From CAYGKP01 sp964350605 (lineage in GTDB: Bacteria; Bacteroidota; Bacteroidia; Cytophagales; JAAEPT01): a stretch of 12,232 nt of DNA. Shown here piece after piece: positions 1 to 7,236 of this stretch (position 1 is the stretch's first letter; each line of letters opens with the position of its first letter). A program made the position numbers and the translations under genes. The stretch is taken from contig CAYGKP010000063.1 in assembly GCA_964350605.1 (NCBI GenBank), forward strand, positions 1-12,232, given 5' to 3'. A model generated the notes under the pieces. That model saw only the letters and a program-made list of their open reading frames with translations, made no database searches and was not told the origin of the DNA.

Positions 1-1024
1 GTTTGAACTGGCCGGGGCCTTCCTCGAACGGACCGTACACTTTTCCGATCTGTGGGCCTTCCAATGAATCGGCTTTCAACGCCGGAGGCAACAGCTCTTT
101 GGTGTAGCCACGAATCTGGGGGTTCTCCGCATAGCTGTTGACGAACGTCGTGTCGTTGGCGGTCTCTGCGAAGCGACCCGCCAATGCCTTGAACGAGATC
201 ATGAACGCCTCGCGATCCGCCGCACTCGGCAGGACGTTAAAGACCACGTACTCGACGCTGCGATTCGGGTAGGCTTCAAACTCGTTTGGGTGGGCGGCCA
301 AGTAGTCGGAAAGCTCGTCCTCGCTAACGGCAATCATGCTGTCCTCAATGGCCGTGAACGGCAGGTAGAAATAATCGATCACCGCCGACGAGCCCGCTTC
401 GCGGTGTTCGCGCTTGGCTTCCAATTCGGTCACGTAGGCCGTTTTCGAATAGAGGTCGAAATACTTGGTGCGCAGGCGTTCCTGGACCATCGCCTTCTCG
501 CGCTGGAACCAAATCTTCTGGTAGTATTCGGCCTCGGGCGTCTGGGGGTCAGCAATTTGGCTGAGGAACTGGACTACGCGCTCGGGCGAGAATTGTCCGG
601 TCACCGGATCGAGGAAGGTCTCCTCCTGGGTCATCTGCGAATGCACGGTCAGGCCGCGGACCATGTCCACCTGCTCACAATCCGGTCCTTCATTAGTGAC
701 CATGATGCCCAGCTTCGCGTACTGCGCGCCATAGGCATGCTCGAACACCAACTGGTCCCAGGCCTGTTGGCGTACTCGTGGGCGGGTCTGCTCGTCCAGC
801 GGTTGGCCAGTGGCCATTTCGTACTGTGCTTCCATTTCGGAAAGCACGGTTTGGTAGTCCTGAAGCGAAATGTCCACGCCAGCGATCTCGCCGACCGGCT
901 TGGGTCCGCCGCTGAACAAGCGCCCGCTGGTGAAGAGGTCTTGCAGCAAAAACGCGACAATCCCGAGCAGGATGATGATGAGCAGCAGCCCGGTGCGCTT
1001 ACGAATGGTATTGATGATGGCCAT
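1..1024 (-). CDS. PpiD/SurA-like periplasmic peptidyl-prolyl isomerase, N-terminal part (3' end outside window)
   Basis: This is the N-terminal 341 residues of a membrane-anchored chaperone/foldase of the PpiD type, which helps fold exported and outer-membrane proteins in the periplasm. The reading frame is open from an ATG at 1024 to the left edge. Residues 1-10 are basic, residues 11-28 form one hydrophobic anchor (LLLIIILLGIVAFLL), and the rest is a charged helical SurA_N-like region with a VTGQFSPERVVQFL motif near residue 141, as in Bacteroidota PpiD homologues. From about residue 215 a pre-parvulin region begins. The catalytic parvulin (rotamase) domain would follow beyond the edge, since family members are around 700 residues. 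The gene lies 48 nt downstream of the CNNM/CorC gene and may have its own promoter there. Family assignment is fairly sure; isomerase activity cannot be judged from this part. Confidence 0.86.
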   Translation of the reverse strand, partial: MAIINTIRKRTGLLLIIILLGIVAFLLQDLFTSGRLFSGGPKPVGEIAGVDISLQDYQTVLSEMEAQYEMATGQPLDEQTRPRVRQQAWDQLVFEHAYGAQYAKLGIMVTNEGPDCEQVDMVRGLTVHSQMTQEETFLDPVTGQFSPERVVQFLSQIADPQTPEAEYYQKIWFQREKAMVQERLRTKYFDLYSKTAYVTELEAKREHREAGSSAVIDYFYLPFTAIEDSMIAVSEDELSDYLAAHPNEFEAYPNRSVEYVVFNVLPSAADREAFMISFKALAGRFAETANDTTFVNSYAENPQIRGYTKELLPPALKADSLEGPQIGKVYGPFEEGPGQFK

Positions 1025-1058
1025 GGATCGGTGGTTGTCCGCCTGTGAAAAGCGGCGC

Positions 1059-1089
1059 GAAAGGTACAAAGGCTACCCGCGGGGCGCAA
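1059..1089 (-). promoter_or_regulatory. Probable Bacteroidota-type promoter for the PpiD-like gene
   Basis: On the minus strand a TTG (1089-1087) is followed after 20 nt by TACCTTTC (1066-1059). This differs in one base from the Bacteroidota -7 element TAnnTTTG and has nearly the usual spacing from the -33 TTG. It would start transcription near 1052, about 28 nt upstream of the ATG at 1024. The -33 part lies inside the last codons of the CNNM/CorC gene. A promoter here would let the foldase be expressed despite the stop codon in the gene upstream. This is a pattern match only. Confidence 0.4.
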
Positions 1090-2347
1090 CCCGTTCGCGG
1101 GCCTCGCCGCGACGTTCGAGCCGCACGTGGTCGATGCGGTTGCCGGCCATCGCCAGAACGGTGATGGCGGCTTGTTCGGTTTCGATGACTTGGTTCTGGC
1201 GCGGGAAGTCGCCGAGCAGGGCGAGCAAGTAACCGCCCAGCGTGTCGTACTCGCCCTCCGGCAAGCCGAAGGCGTACTTTTGGTTGAGGTCCGCAACCTC
1301 GTGGCGGGCACTCAAAAGAAAGGTGTCGTCGTCCAAAATCACCTCCAAGAGGGCCTCGGTGTCGTGCTCGTCCTGGATTTCGCCGAGGATCGACTCGATG
1401 ACGTCTTCCAAGGTGACAATGCCGCTCGTCCCCCCAAATTCGTCGACCACCAGGGCCAAGCTGCGGCGTTTCTCGATCACTTCCACGAGCAGTTCGTTCG
1501 CCAAGGCCGCCTCGGGCACGATGGGCAACTCCTGAAGGATGTCCTTGATGCGGGCGGGTTATTTGAAGAGCTCCGAGCTGTGGCAATAACCCGTCATTTC
1601 GTCGATGGTCTTTTTGTAGACCAAAATCTTTGAGTGGCCACTGTCAATGAACGCCTTGCTCAGAACATCAATCGAATCGCTCAGCTCGACGGCCACAATC
1701 TCGGTGCGCGGGATCATGCAATCGCGGACTTTCACCTTGCGGAAGGCGACTGCTTTCTCGAAAATCTCGGTATCGACGGCGGGGGCTTCGGGGCTTTGCT
1801 GGGCGCGGTCCATGATGCGGCGTACGTAGTCGTTCACATCGGTGAGTGCAAACAAGGCCGTTCCTTCCTCCGCCCCGCCGCGCAGAATCATGCGCGAGAA
1901 ACCAACGATGACCACCACCACCACGTACAGCACACCATACATGATGGCAAAAGGCGCGGCTAACGCCAGCAGCAGCCCCTCGGGGTTGCGCAGGAATAGG
2001 CTCTTGGGCAGAAACTCGCCAACGAACAGGACGAGCAGCGTCGCGATCAAGGTTTGGCAGAGCAGCACGCCCACGTCGTTGAAATGCGTGGCGAGCCAGG
2101 GCTCCAGAAGCGTGGCCATCAGCGAACCGTAGAGCACCAGCGAAATGGTGTTCCCGATCAGGGTGGTGCCGATGAAGTATTCGGGCTTGCGCGTCAGAGG
2201 TGCCAGCAACCGCGCGCCCCACGACCCCTCGCGGGCCAACACTTCAATGTGCAGGCGGTCGGCGGAAATGAAGGCAATCTCCATTCCCGAGAAAAACGCC
2301 GAGGCTAGTAAGCTCAGGCCGATCCAAAGACCGAGGTAGGGGTCCAT
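1073..2347 (-). pseudogene. CNNM/CorC-family (DUF21-CBS-CorC) membrane protein interrupted by an in-frame TAA
   Basis: Read through one stop, this is a 424-codon protein of the hemolysin/CorC/CNNM family, inner-membrane proteins linked to Mg2+/Co2+ efflux and, in this phylum, related to gliding protein GldE. Residues 1-155 are the DUF21 membrane domain (FSGMEIAFISADR near 19-31, several TM segments). About 195-262 is the first CBS motif (VRDCMIPRTEIVAV). Codon 263 is TAA (1561-1559). The same frame then continues with a CBS segment containing VVDEFGGTSGIVTLEDVIE and a C-terminal CorC domain ending at 1073. The two halves are exactly in frame, so a substitution, not an indel, explains the break; CAA or AAA to TAA would suffice. 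A TTG at 1528 or a GTG at 1519 (AGGAG 9 nt upstream) could restart translation of the second half. It starts 3 nt after the small gene upstream. Sequencing error, true nonsense mutation and a split gene all remain possible. Confidence 0.82.
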
Positions 2348-2350
2348 CGC

Positions 2351-2581
2351 CTAGCGTTTCTTTTTCGGCCCGGAGCTGGACTTGGACTTCTGCGCGTCGC
2401 ACTCCCCTTTCATTTTTTTGTCCTTGTCCTTGCCGTGGAAGTAGAGCATAAGCCCCGCGCTAACCAAGGCAAACATGAGGAACGGATAGCCCGCCCCGAT
2501 GCCCGTGCGGACCCATTGGTGGATGCCGATGGCCAGAAAGCCGATCAGAAGGGCGGTCAGAAGCGCACTACGCAGTGTCAT
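2351..2581 (-). CDS. Small two-TM membrane protein of unknown function
   Basis: A 76-residue protein starting at an ATG (2581) and ending 3 nt before the CNNM/CorC start, so the two are probably translated from one message. Residues 5-22 and 33-48 are hydrophobic and look like two membrane segments separated by a short loop (HQWVRTGIGAG). The tail from residue 50 is very basic and Lys/Ser-rich (KDKDKKMK, GPKKKR), so by the positive-inside rule both ends are likely cytoplasmic. I do not recognise a named domain. Small membrane proteins of this look are found between lptC and the CorC-type gene in related genomes, as I remember them, which supports it being a real gene. Confidence 0.72.
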   Translation of the reverse strand: MTLRSALLTALLIGFLAIGIHQWVRTGIGAGYPFLMFALVSAGLMLYFHGKDKDKKMKGECDAQKSKSSSGPKKKR

Positions 2582-2631
2582 ACCACGAAACTACAAAGGA
2601 ATTGCGCGGCCTAACGCAGCCTGTTTTCAGG

Positions 2632-3168
2632 TTAGAGCACCTCGTCGATGTCGAACTCGCCACTCACCTTGGTGATCCGGTAGGGGTTCAGGGCCGAGGT
2701 GGTTTCCAGGCCCGTGCCTTTGACGATTTGATGGGGCGTATCGATGCGGACCTTTTGGTTGGTGTAGATGCGCCCGTTGTCAGGGCGATAATGCAGGATG
2801 TGCGAGCGCAACCTGGTCTGTTCCTTGAAGCTGAAGTAATCCACTTTGCCCTCGAAGGTCCATTCCTCGGTGACCGCATCGTAGTTGGCACAATTGGCCC
2901 GAAGGGCGCTCTGCTTCACGCCTTCTTTGTCGAAGAACGTGGCCAGCATGCCTTGGGGAAACTCGCGTTCGCCATTGGCAAACTCCCATTGAACTGGGGC
3001 CTTTAGGGTCAGGAGCACCAAGCCGGAATCCGAATAGATGCCATCGACCTCCTCAATCACAATCGGCGGGCCATCGTACACTGGTGCGCCGTCCTCGCCG
3101 TCGCCACAGGCCCCCAAAACACCAAGGAGCACGCAAAGGCATGCTCCTTGGGCCCACCGCTTTCTCAA
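2632..3168 (-). CDS. lptC: LptC, LPS-export ABC transporter periplasmic lipoprotein
   Basis: Predicted component of the LPS transport bridge (LptB2FG-C-A-DE) that carries lipopolysaccharide from the inner to the outer membrane. In this phylum LptC is a lipoprotein. The preferred start is TTG at 3168, giving 178 residues. It yields a clean type II signal peptide (MRKRWAQGACLCVLLGVLGAC) with lipobox LGAC and lipidated Cys21. No ATG is available, and a farther TTG at 3216 would overlap the TPR gene by 32 nt and put extra residues before the signal. The mature part is beta-rich, with segments such as EEVDGIYSDSGLVLLTLKAP, MLATFFDKEG and DYFSFKEQTRLRSHILHYRPD, typical of the LptC fold. It follows the TPR gene by 16 nt. 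The family call rests on the pattern, the lipobox and the neighbourhood. Confidence 0.85.
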   Translation of the reverse strand: MRKRWAQGACLCVLLGVLGACGDGEDGAPVYDGPPIVIEEVDGIYSDSGLVLLTLKAPVQWEFANGEREFPQGMLATFFDKEGVKQSALRANCANYDAVTEEWTFEGKVDYFSFKEQTRLRSHILHYRPDNGRIYTNQKVRIDTPHQIVKGTGLETTSALNPYRITKVSGEFDIDEVL

Positions 3169-3184
3169 GCGGGGAAAGGTCGGT

Positions 3185-4480
3185 TTATCGTTTGCGAATC
3201 GTGACACTCTCGCCAATCCAACAGCCGGTGTTCATCACATCGCCCACCGCTTTGCCGCGGGCGAAGATGGTTTCCATCGACGGGAAATATTTCTGGGCTT
3301 CGGCCATTTTGCTGGTGGCCCCCGCCTTCTGGAACTGCTCGTACGCAGCCAGGTACGGCAGGGAAGTCTCCAAGGCGTCGGACGAGCCACAGCTCGACCC
3401 GCTGCGCATGTACAGGTTTCCGATCAGGATGTAGGCCGCGCCGTACCCCGGGCGTTTGCCTAAGGCTTCGCGGGCCAACGAACGGGCCTCGCCGTATTTT
3501 CCTTTGGTCGACAACAATTGCGCGGCGTCGAGCAGGTACTCGGCTTTCGCGCTGTCGGCAGTCGCCAGTTCGGCAGCTTTGCGGTACGCACCAATGGCCT
3601 CCTCGGTCTTTCCAGCGTTGTCGTAGACTTTCGCTTGGTAGACGTAGAGGTCTGCATTCGGCTGGTCCTCGATGATGATGGCCAGCGCGTCGATGAACAA
3701 GGGGTCCTTGATGCAGGCATCGGCTTTCATCAAGGTAAAGACCCGCTTGGCCAAGTTTACGTCCTTCGAGGCGTTCAGCTTCTCGGCGTACTTCTGGCGC
3801 ACGAACTCGCAATCAACTTTCGCGCAGCTGGTCAATTGGCTGACGATTTGCTCTTCGACTTGGCCGATGTAGGTCAGCGTCGCCGCATCCTTGGTCTTCG
3901 CCTTCTGGGCTTCCAAGGCCACCGACAGTTTATCGAACAGATCGAACACTTCGCTTTCGGACATCCGTTTGGCCTTCGTTTTGGTCGCGGCGATGGTCAT
4001 CAGAATGCCGAGCGAATAGGGGTTCGTCTCCGCCCCGTTCAATTCATAGTTGCGGGTATAGAGTTGATCGAGTTGATCGAAGGTGCCCGGACGGCCCGCT
4101 AGGTAGGAGTAAGCCAAGCGAGTTTTTTGGTTAAGCACATAGGCCTCGTCGCCGTACTTCTGCATCCAGATGTCGTACATCAGAAGGGCAGAATCCTGCA
4201 ACGCCATTTTCTTGGCTGGAACAGTTTCTTGGTACACGAGTCCCTCGAACAACTGGGCCCCGTAGTAATAGAGGTTCTTGTTGAGGTTGGGGGTGTTTGC
4301 AAGCAGCCACTGGATGGAAGCCCGACCTTCGGCGTATCTGCGGCTTTCGACCGCGCTTTTGGTCAGGATGTAGTTGCCTTTGGCTTCTGCTTCGTTTTCG
4401 CCCCAGTCCCAACCGTCCTGCGCATGCAGCGTAGGAACGGCCAAACAGAGCAGCACGAAGGCGATGGTAAGTCGTTTCAT
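3185..4480 (-). CDS. Secreted tetratricopeptide-repeat protein
   Basis: A 431-residue protein starting at ATG 4480 with a type I signal peptide (MKRLTIAFVLLCLAVPTLHAQ, cleavage near residue 20-21), hence periplasmic or outer-membrane associated. The clearest TPR-like helices are at about 276-307 (DLYVYQAKVYDNAGKTEEAI) and 313-360 (LLSTKGKYGEARSLAREALG). Earlier helices at 35-130 look like degenerate repeats. Cys219/Cys224, Cys256, Cys364 and Cys420 could form disulfides. TPR proteins act as scaffolds; the partner here is unknown. Its place between an outer-membrane barrel candidate and lptC suggests a job in envelope assembly, which is inference. It ends 16 nt before the chosen lptC start and begins about 100 nt after the barrel gene, with a hairpin in between. 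Confidence 0.88.
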   Translation of the reverse strand: MKRLTIAFVLLCLAVPTLHAQDGWDWGENEAEAKGNYILTKSAVESRRYAEGRASIQWLLANTPNLNKNLYYYGAQLFEGLVYQETVPAKKMALQDSALLMYDIWMQKYGDEAYVLNQKTRLAYSYLAGRPGTFDQLDQLYTRNYELNGAETNPYSLGILMTIAATKTKAKRMSESEVFDLFDKLSVALEAQKAKTKDAATLTYIGQVEEQIVSQLTSCAKVDCEFVRQKYAEKLNASKDVNLAKRVFTLMKADACIKDPLFIDALAIIIEDQPNADLYVYQAKVYDNAGKTEEAIGAYRKAAELATADSAKAEYLLDAAQLLSTKGKYGEARSLAREALGKRPGYGAAYILIGNLYMRSGSSCGSSDALETSLPYLAAYEQFQKAGATSKMAEAQKYFPSMETIFARGKAVGDVMNTGCWIGESVTIRKR

Positions 4481-4541
4481 GGGAGAATTCGGTTGCGTGA
4501 TATCTCTAGTGGTAAGCTAGATTTGAAAAGAGTGGACCTCT

Positions 4542-4578
4542 CGGGGGAAAGTTACGCAGCCCGACCGATTTTCCCCCG
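4542..4578 (-). terminator. Stem-loop just after the outer-membrane protein gene (attenuator or mRNA-stabilising hairpin)
   Basis: A perfect 9-bp inverted repeat, CGGGGGAAA (4542-4550) and TTTCCCCCG (4570-4578), encloses a 19-nt loop. It begins 2 nt after the stop codon (4583-4581) of the outer-membrane protein gene. On the minus strand the stem is not followed by a run of T, only by a CTCTTTTC stretch about 13 nt later. A full terminator is therefore less likely than partial attenuation or protection of the 3' end of the upstream message. Confidence 0.45.
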
Positions 4579-4580
4579 GA

Positions 4581-6482
4581 CTACAAGCCGCGTTCGCGCT
4601 TCTGGAACCAGCGGGCGTTGAGCGTGAAGCCCACCGATAGCCGCCAATAACCGTCGCGGATGCGACCGTCCTGGTCGTCGCCCATCCAACCGCCTTCAAA
4701 GCCGACATTCAGCAGGCGCGGCAGGTTGAGCGCTTGGTCAATCGGACCAACGGGGATACCCAATCCAAGATTGATGCCAAAGGCATCAATGGGCTGGCCA
4801 CCCAGCTGATAGGGCATGCGCTGATAGCTCAAACCGCCGCGATAGGCCCAATGACCCAGCTTCGCGGCGAAGGTTTCGGGGCGTACCATAATGTTCGGCT
4901 GGATCTCACCACCCAGAGCCACGCGGTACCCATCGTCCAACCCCGTTGTAGTGCCCGCCGACGCATCGTCGAAGGTCGACCAAGCGGTGTAGGTAAGGTC
5001 AAGCCCCAACGACCAGGCCGCTGTGCGTTGTTTGCCATTACGACGCACACCGCGGGGCTGCGGGCGGTCGATGGCGATGCCCACGCCAATTTCCCAGGGT
5101 AAGAGGGTCTGGGGTTTGATGTCGCGCGCGAGGGTGTCGGCACTCAATACGCCGCCCGCCAGGTCGCGGCGTTGGACCGTCTCGGTGATCTCACCATTGA
5201 TGGGGGTATTCAACTGCCCGGTTAGGCCAAAGTTGAAGAAGAGGCCCGAACGATCGCGGACGTGATCACGAACCATCCGGCGGCGTTGGCCCTCGGACCA
5301 TTCTTTCTTGGGTACGACCGCTGTACGCTTTCCGAAGTACACATCGCGGAGCGTACGCAAATCTTCTTGGATCGCCCGCGGCTGGACGTCCTTGGCCTGG
5401 CTGCGGATCACGATGCCATAGTCCACGCTCTCGTAATCCTTCGCAATGCGTGCCAAACGGTCGATTTCTTCTGGGCGAAGTTGATCGGACACGGTGATGC
5501 CCGAATGGCCACGGATCAGCAAGGCATACTCGCCCAGAATCAAGCTATCGGCCCAACGCTCGTAAATCCCCCCATCAAGCAACACCCGCTTGTTGTAGGT
5601 GGTGTCGGCATAGTCGATGAATTTGTCTTCGGGCTTCACTTGCTCCTGGCAGCGGCGGCGGCGCTCGCGTTCGGGCAACGAATCCGGCTGGGTTTCCATG
5701 CACACGGCGATCAGCTCATCGTAAGGCAAGTAATCTGGGTTCGGGCGGCGCAGCGAACCGCTCACGGGCTTAGTCGAGAAGCGAAGCTCCTTGCGGAAGG
5801 CCATCCCCGGGCGAAAGATGAAACCACTATAGGACGTACTGCTGTTATAAGCAATCTTGGTGATGTTCGGCGAGGTGCCCCCCAGGAACAACTGGCTGAT
5901 CGACTCGTCCTCGCGCTCGCCGAGCAAGAAGCCGGCTTCCAGGCCGACCATCCACCGCTCGGTGATTTTCAGGCCACTGGAGAGAAAAAACTGATTGATC
6001 CCACCGGAGCCTTCGTAGTCGTTGCGCGAGAAAGTACCGTCGGTGCCTACGGGTTGGTCGATGGTGTAGCGATAGGTGACTTGGCTGTAAGGGCGAAGCC
6101 CCAAGGCCATCGACCAGCGGGGCGAAAGCGGCAAGGCCAACAGAAAGCCGGTCAAGCGGCCGTCGGTCGTCGTTTGCTCGGCGTTTTCGGTGCGCAGGTT
6201 GTGGTGTTCTACCTGATAGCTGACATCGAAGGCCGTGTACTTGGTGCGCGGCAACAAGGCGGGGTTCACCAAGTTGGGGTACCACACATGGGCATGGGCG
6301 TAGCCCGTTCCACCCATCGATTCGTTGCGAACCACGCCCCGGCCACTCATCTGGCCCAAGGCGAAGCGCGAGTAGGGAACGTTCAGTTTGCTTTGGAGCG
6401 AGGCCTGCCCAAGCAGCTCTCCACCGGAGAGCGCCACTAGGAACGAAAAGAGCAGGCTAGCCGCGTACGGCAAGCCACGCAA
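4581..6482 (-). CDS. Outer-membrane beta-barrel protein of unknown function (FadL-like type)
   Basis: About 633 residues starting at TTG 6482 (MRGLPYAASLLFSFLVALSG, cleavage after GQA). TTG at 6500 or 6473 are alternatives and no ATG lies near. All these starts overlap the end of coaX by 15-44 nt, so translation is probably coupled. After the signal peptide come NVPYSRFALGQ and SMGGTGYAHAHVWYPNLVNPA, a layout I associate with Bacteroidota FadL-like outer-membrane proteins, then alternating amphipathic strands such as LTGFLLALPLSPRWSMALGL and GLKITERWMVGLEAGF. Near residues 240-410 (counted from 6500) there is a long charged, Arg/Glu-rich segment without strand character, and barrel-like strands then resume to the end (YWRLSVGFTLNARWF). 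Substrate and role are unknown. The neighbours suggest envelope biogenesis. Confidence 0.82.
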   Translation of the reverse strand: MRGLPYAASLLFSFLVALSGGELLGQASLQSKLNVPYSRFALGQMSGRGVVRNESMGGTGYAHAHVWYPNLVNPALLPRTKYTAFDVSYQVEHHNLRTENAEQTTTDGRLTGFLLALPLSPRWSMALGLRPYSQVTYRYTIDQPVGTDGTFSRNDYEGSGGINQFFLSSGLKITERWMVGLEAGFLLGEREDESISQLFLGGTSPNITKIAYNSSTSYSGFIFRPGMAFRKELRFSTKPVSGSLRRPNPDYLPYDELIAVCMETQPDSLPERERRRRCQEQVKPEDKFIDYADTTYNKRVLLDGGIYERWADSLILGEYALLIRGHSGITVSDQLRPEEIDRLARIAKDYESVDYGIVIRSQAKDVQPRAIQEDLRTLRDVYFGKRTAVVPKKEWSEGQRRRMVRDHVRDRSGLFFNFGLTGQLNTPINGEITETVQRRDLAGGVLSADTLARDIKPQTLLPWEIGVGIAIDRPQPRGVRRNGKQRTAAWSLGLDLTYTAWSTFDDASAGTTTGLDDGYRVALGGEIQPNIMVRPETFAAKLGHWAYRGGLSYQRMPYQLGGQPIDAFGINLGLGIPVGPIDQALNLPRLLNVGFEGGWMGDDQDGRIRDGYWRLSVGFTLNARWFQKRERGL

Positions 6483-7170
6483 GAAGGCGCGACAATCCAA
6501 CCAGGATCAAGTTTGGGTGGGCAAAGAACGGGGCTTCCAGATGGCTTTCCAAGCGCGAGGCATCTCCGCCGGTCAACAGGGTGTGCAGATGGGGGTAACG
6601 ACCCGTGTAGCGATTTCGCATGCCTTCGATTTCCGAGACCAAGCCAAAGAGGCCCCCGGCCTGCAACGCATGTTCGGTAGAATCGCCGATGTCTGAAGGC
6701 GGAAACTCGGCGGAAACCAAGGGCAACGCCGCAGTAAACTCGGCCATGGCCCGCATGCGCAGGCGCAAACCCGGACTGATGGCTCCCCCCAAATAGCCTT
6801 CAGAAGCCGAATACAACTCATAGGTCACACAGGTGCCTGCATCAACAATCAAGCAATCTTCACCCGGGTACAAGAAGTGCGCCGCCACAGCGGCCGCCAA
6901 ACGGTCAGGGCCCAAGGTGGCGGGCGTGGCGTAATGATTCTGGAACGGCAGGGGCGTGGTGTAGTCGAGCCACGTGAGCGCGCCAGGCCAAGCCTCAAAC
7001 GTGGTGCGCCCGCGGGTCGAGCACAGCAAGGAATGCGTCGGATTCACGCCCCGCGCAAAATCATACAGCTCGGTCTCGGTCTCGAAAAAATGGGTGTCGC
7101 CCATCTCGGCCCCGTCGGTCCAAGCGGTCTTGATGCGGGAATTTCCCAGGTCGGCCACCAAGGCGTTCAT
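6457..7170 (-). CDS. coaX: Type III pantothenate kinase
   Basis: CoaX phosphorylates pantothenate to 4'-phosphopantothenate, the first step of coenzyme A synthesis, in the cytoplasm. The protein is 237 residues from ATG 7170, normal for the family. It belongs to the ASKHA fold and shows all the signature motifs: DLGNSRIK (7-14) for phosphate binding, TLGPDR (85-90), DAGTC (110-114) with the expected catalytic Asp110, GGAISPG (128-134) and LLTGGDA (198-204). An upstream in-frame extension to 7362 exists but would run into the divergent anmK gene and precedes the first motif, so it was not used. CoaX is insensitive to CoA feedback and uses a monovalent cation in characterised members. It is the first gene of the long minus-strand run, and its 3' end overlaps the next gene. 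Confidence 0.95.
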   Translation of the reverse strand: MNALVADLGNSRIKTAWTDGAEMGDTHFFETETELYDFARGVNPTHSLLCSTRGRTTFEAWPGALTWLDYTTPLPFQNHYATPATLGPDRLAAAVAAHFLYPGEDCLIVDAGTCVTYELYSASEGYLGGAISPGLRLRMRAMAEFTAALPLVSAEFPPSDIGDSTEHALQAGGLFGLVSEIEGMRNRYTGRYPHLHTLLTGGDASRLESHLEAPFFAHPNLILVGLSRLLAWLAVRG

Positions 7171-7236
7171 GCCCGCAAGGTAGCCGATCTTGCGGTGGCT
7201 GTTGCGGAGCATAGGCATCGGCGTAACTTGCCGCCC
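7171..7236. promoter_or_regulatory. Divergent promoter region between coaX and anmK
   Basis: This 66-bp gap must carry start signals for both directions. On the plus strand TTG (7202-7204), a 19-nt spacer and TAACTTG (7224-7230) resemble TTG-N19-TAnnTTTG with one T missing. On the minus strand TACCTTG (7182-7176) is the matching candidate, without a clear -33 element. Both lie only 5-6 nt from their ATG, so transcripts would be almost leaderless. No ribosome-binding site is seen. The assignment is weak. Confidence 0.3.

Noticed and set aside
1559..1561. Recoding or alternative genetic code at the internal TAA
   Set aside because: TAA ends several intact genes in the window, and selenocysteine or pyrrolysine use other stop codons. 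No frameshift signal is needed because the frame is unchanged.
4493..4525. Plus-strand TTG-N22-TAGATTTG promoter-like match
   Set aside because: The spacer is too long and there is no plus-strand gene downstream; it would only give antisense RNA to the barrel gene.
5262..6440. A 392-codon plus-strand frame opposite the outer-membrane protein gene
   Set aside because: Antisense shadow of a GC-rich gene. The minus-strand protein has a signal peptide and barrel features while this frame shows no domain.
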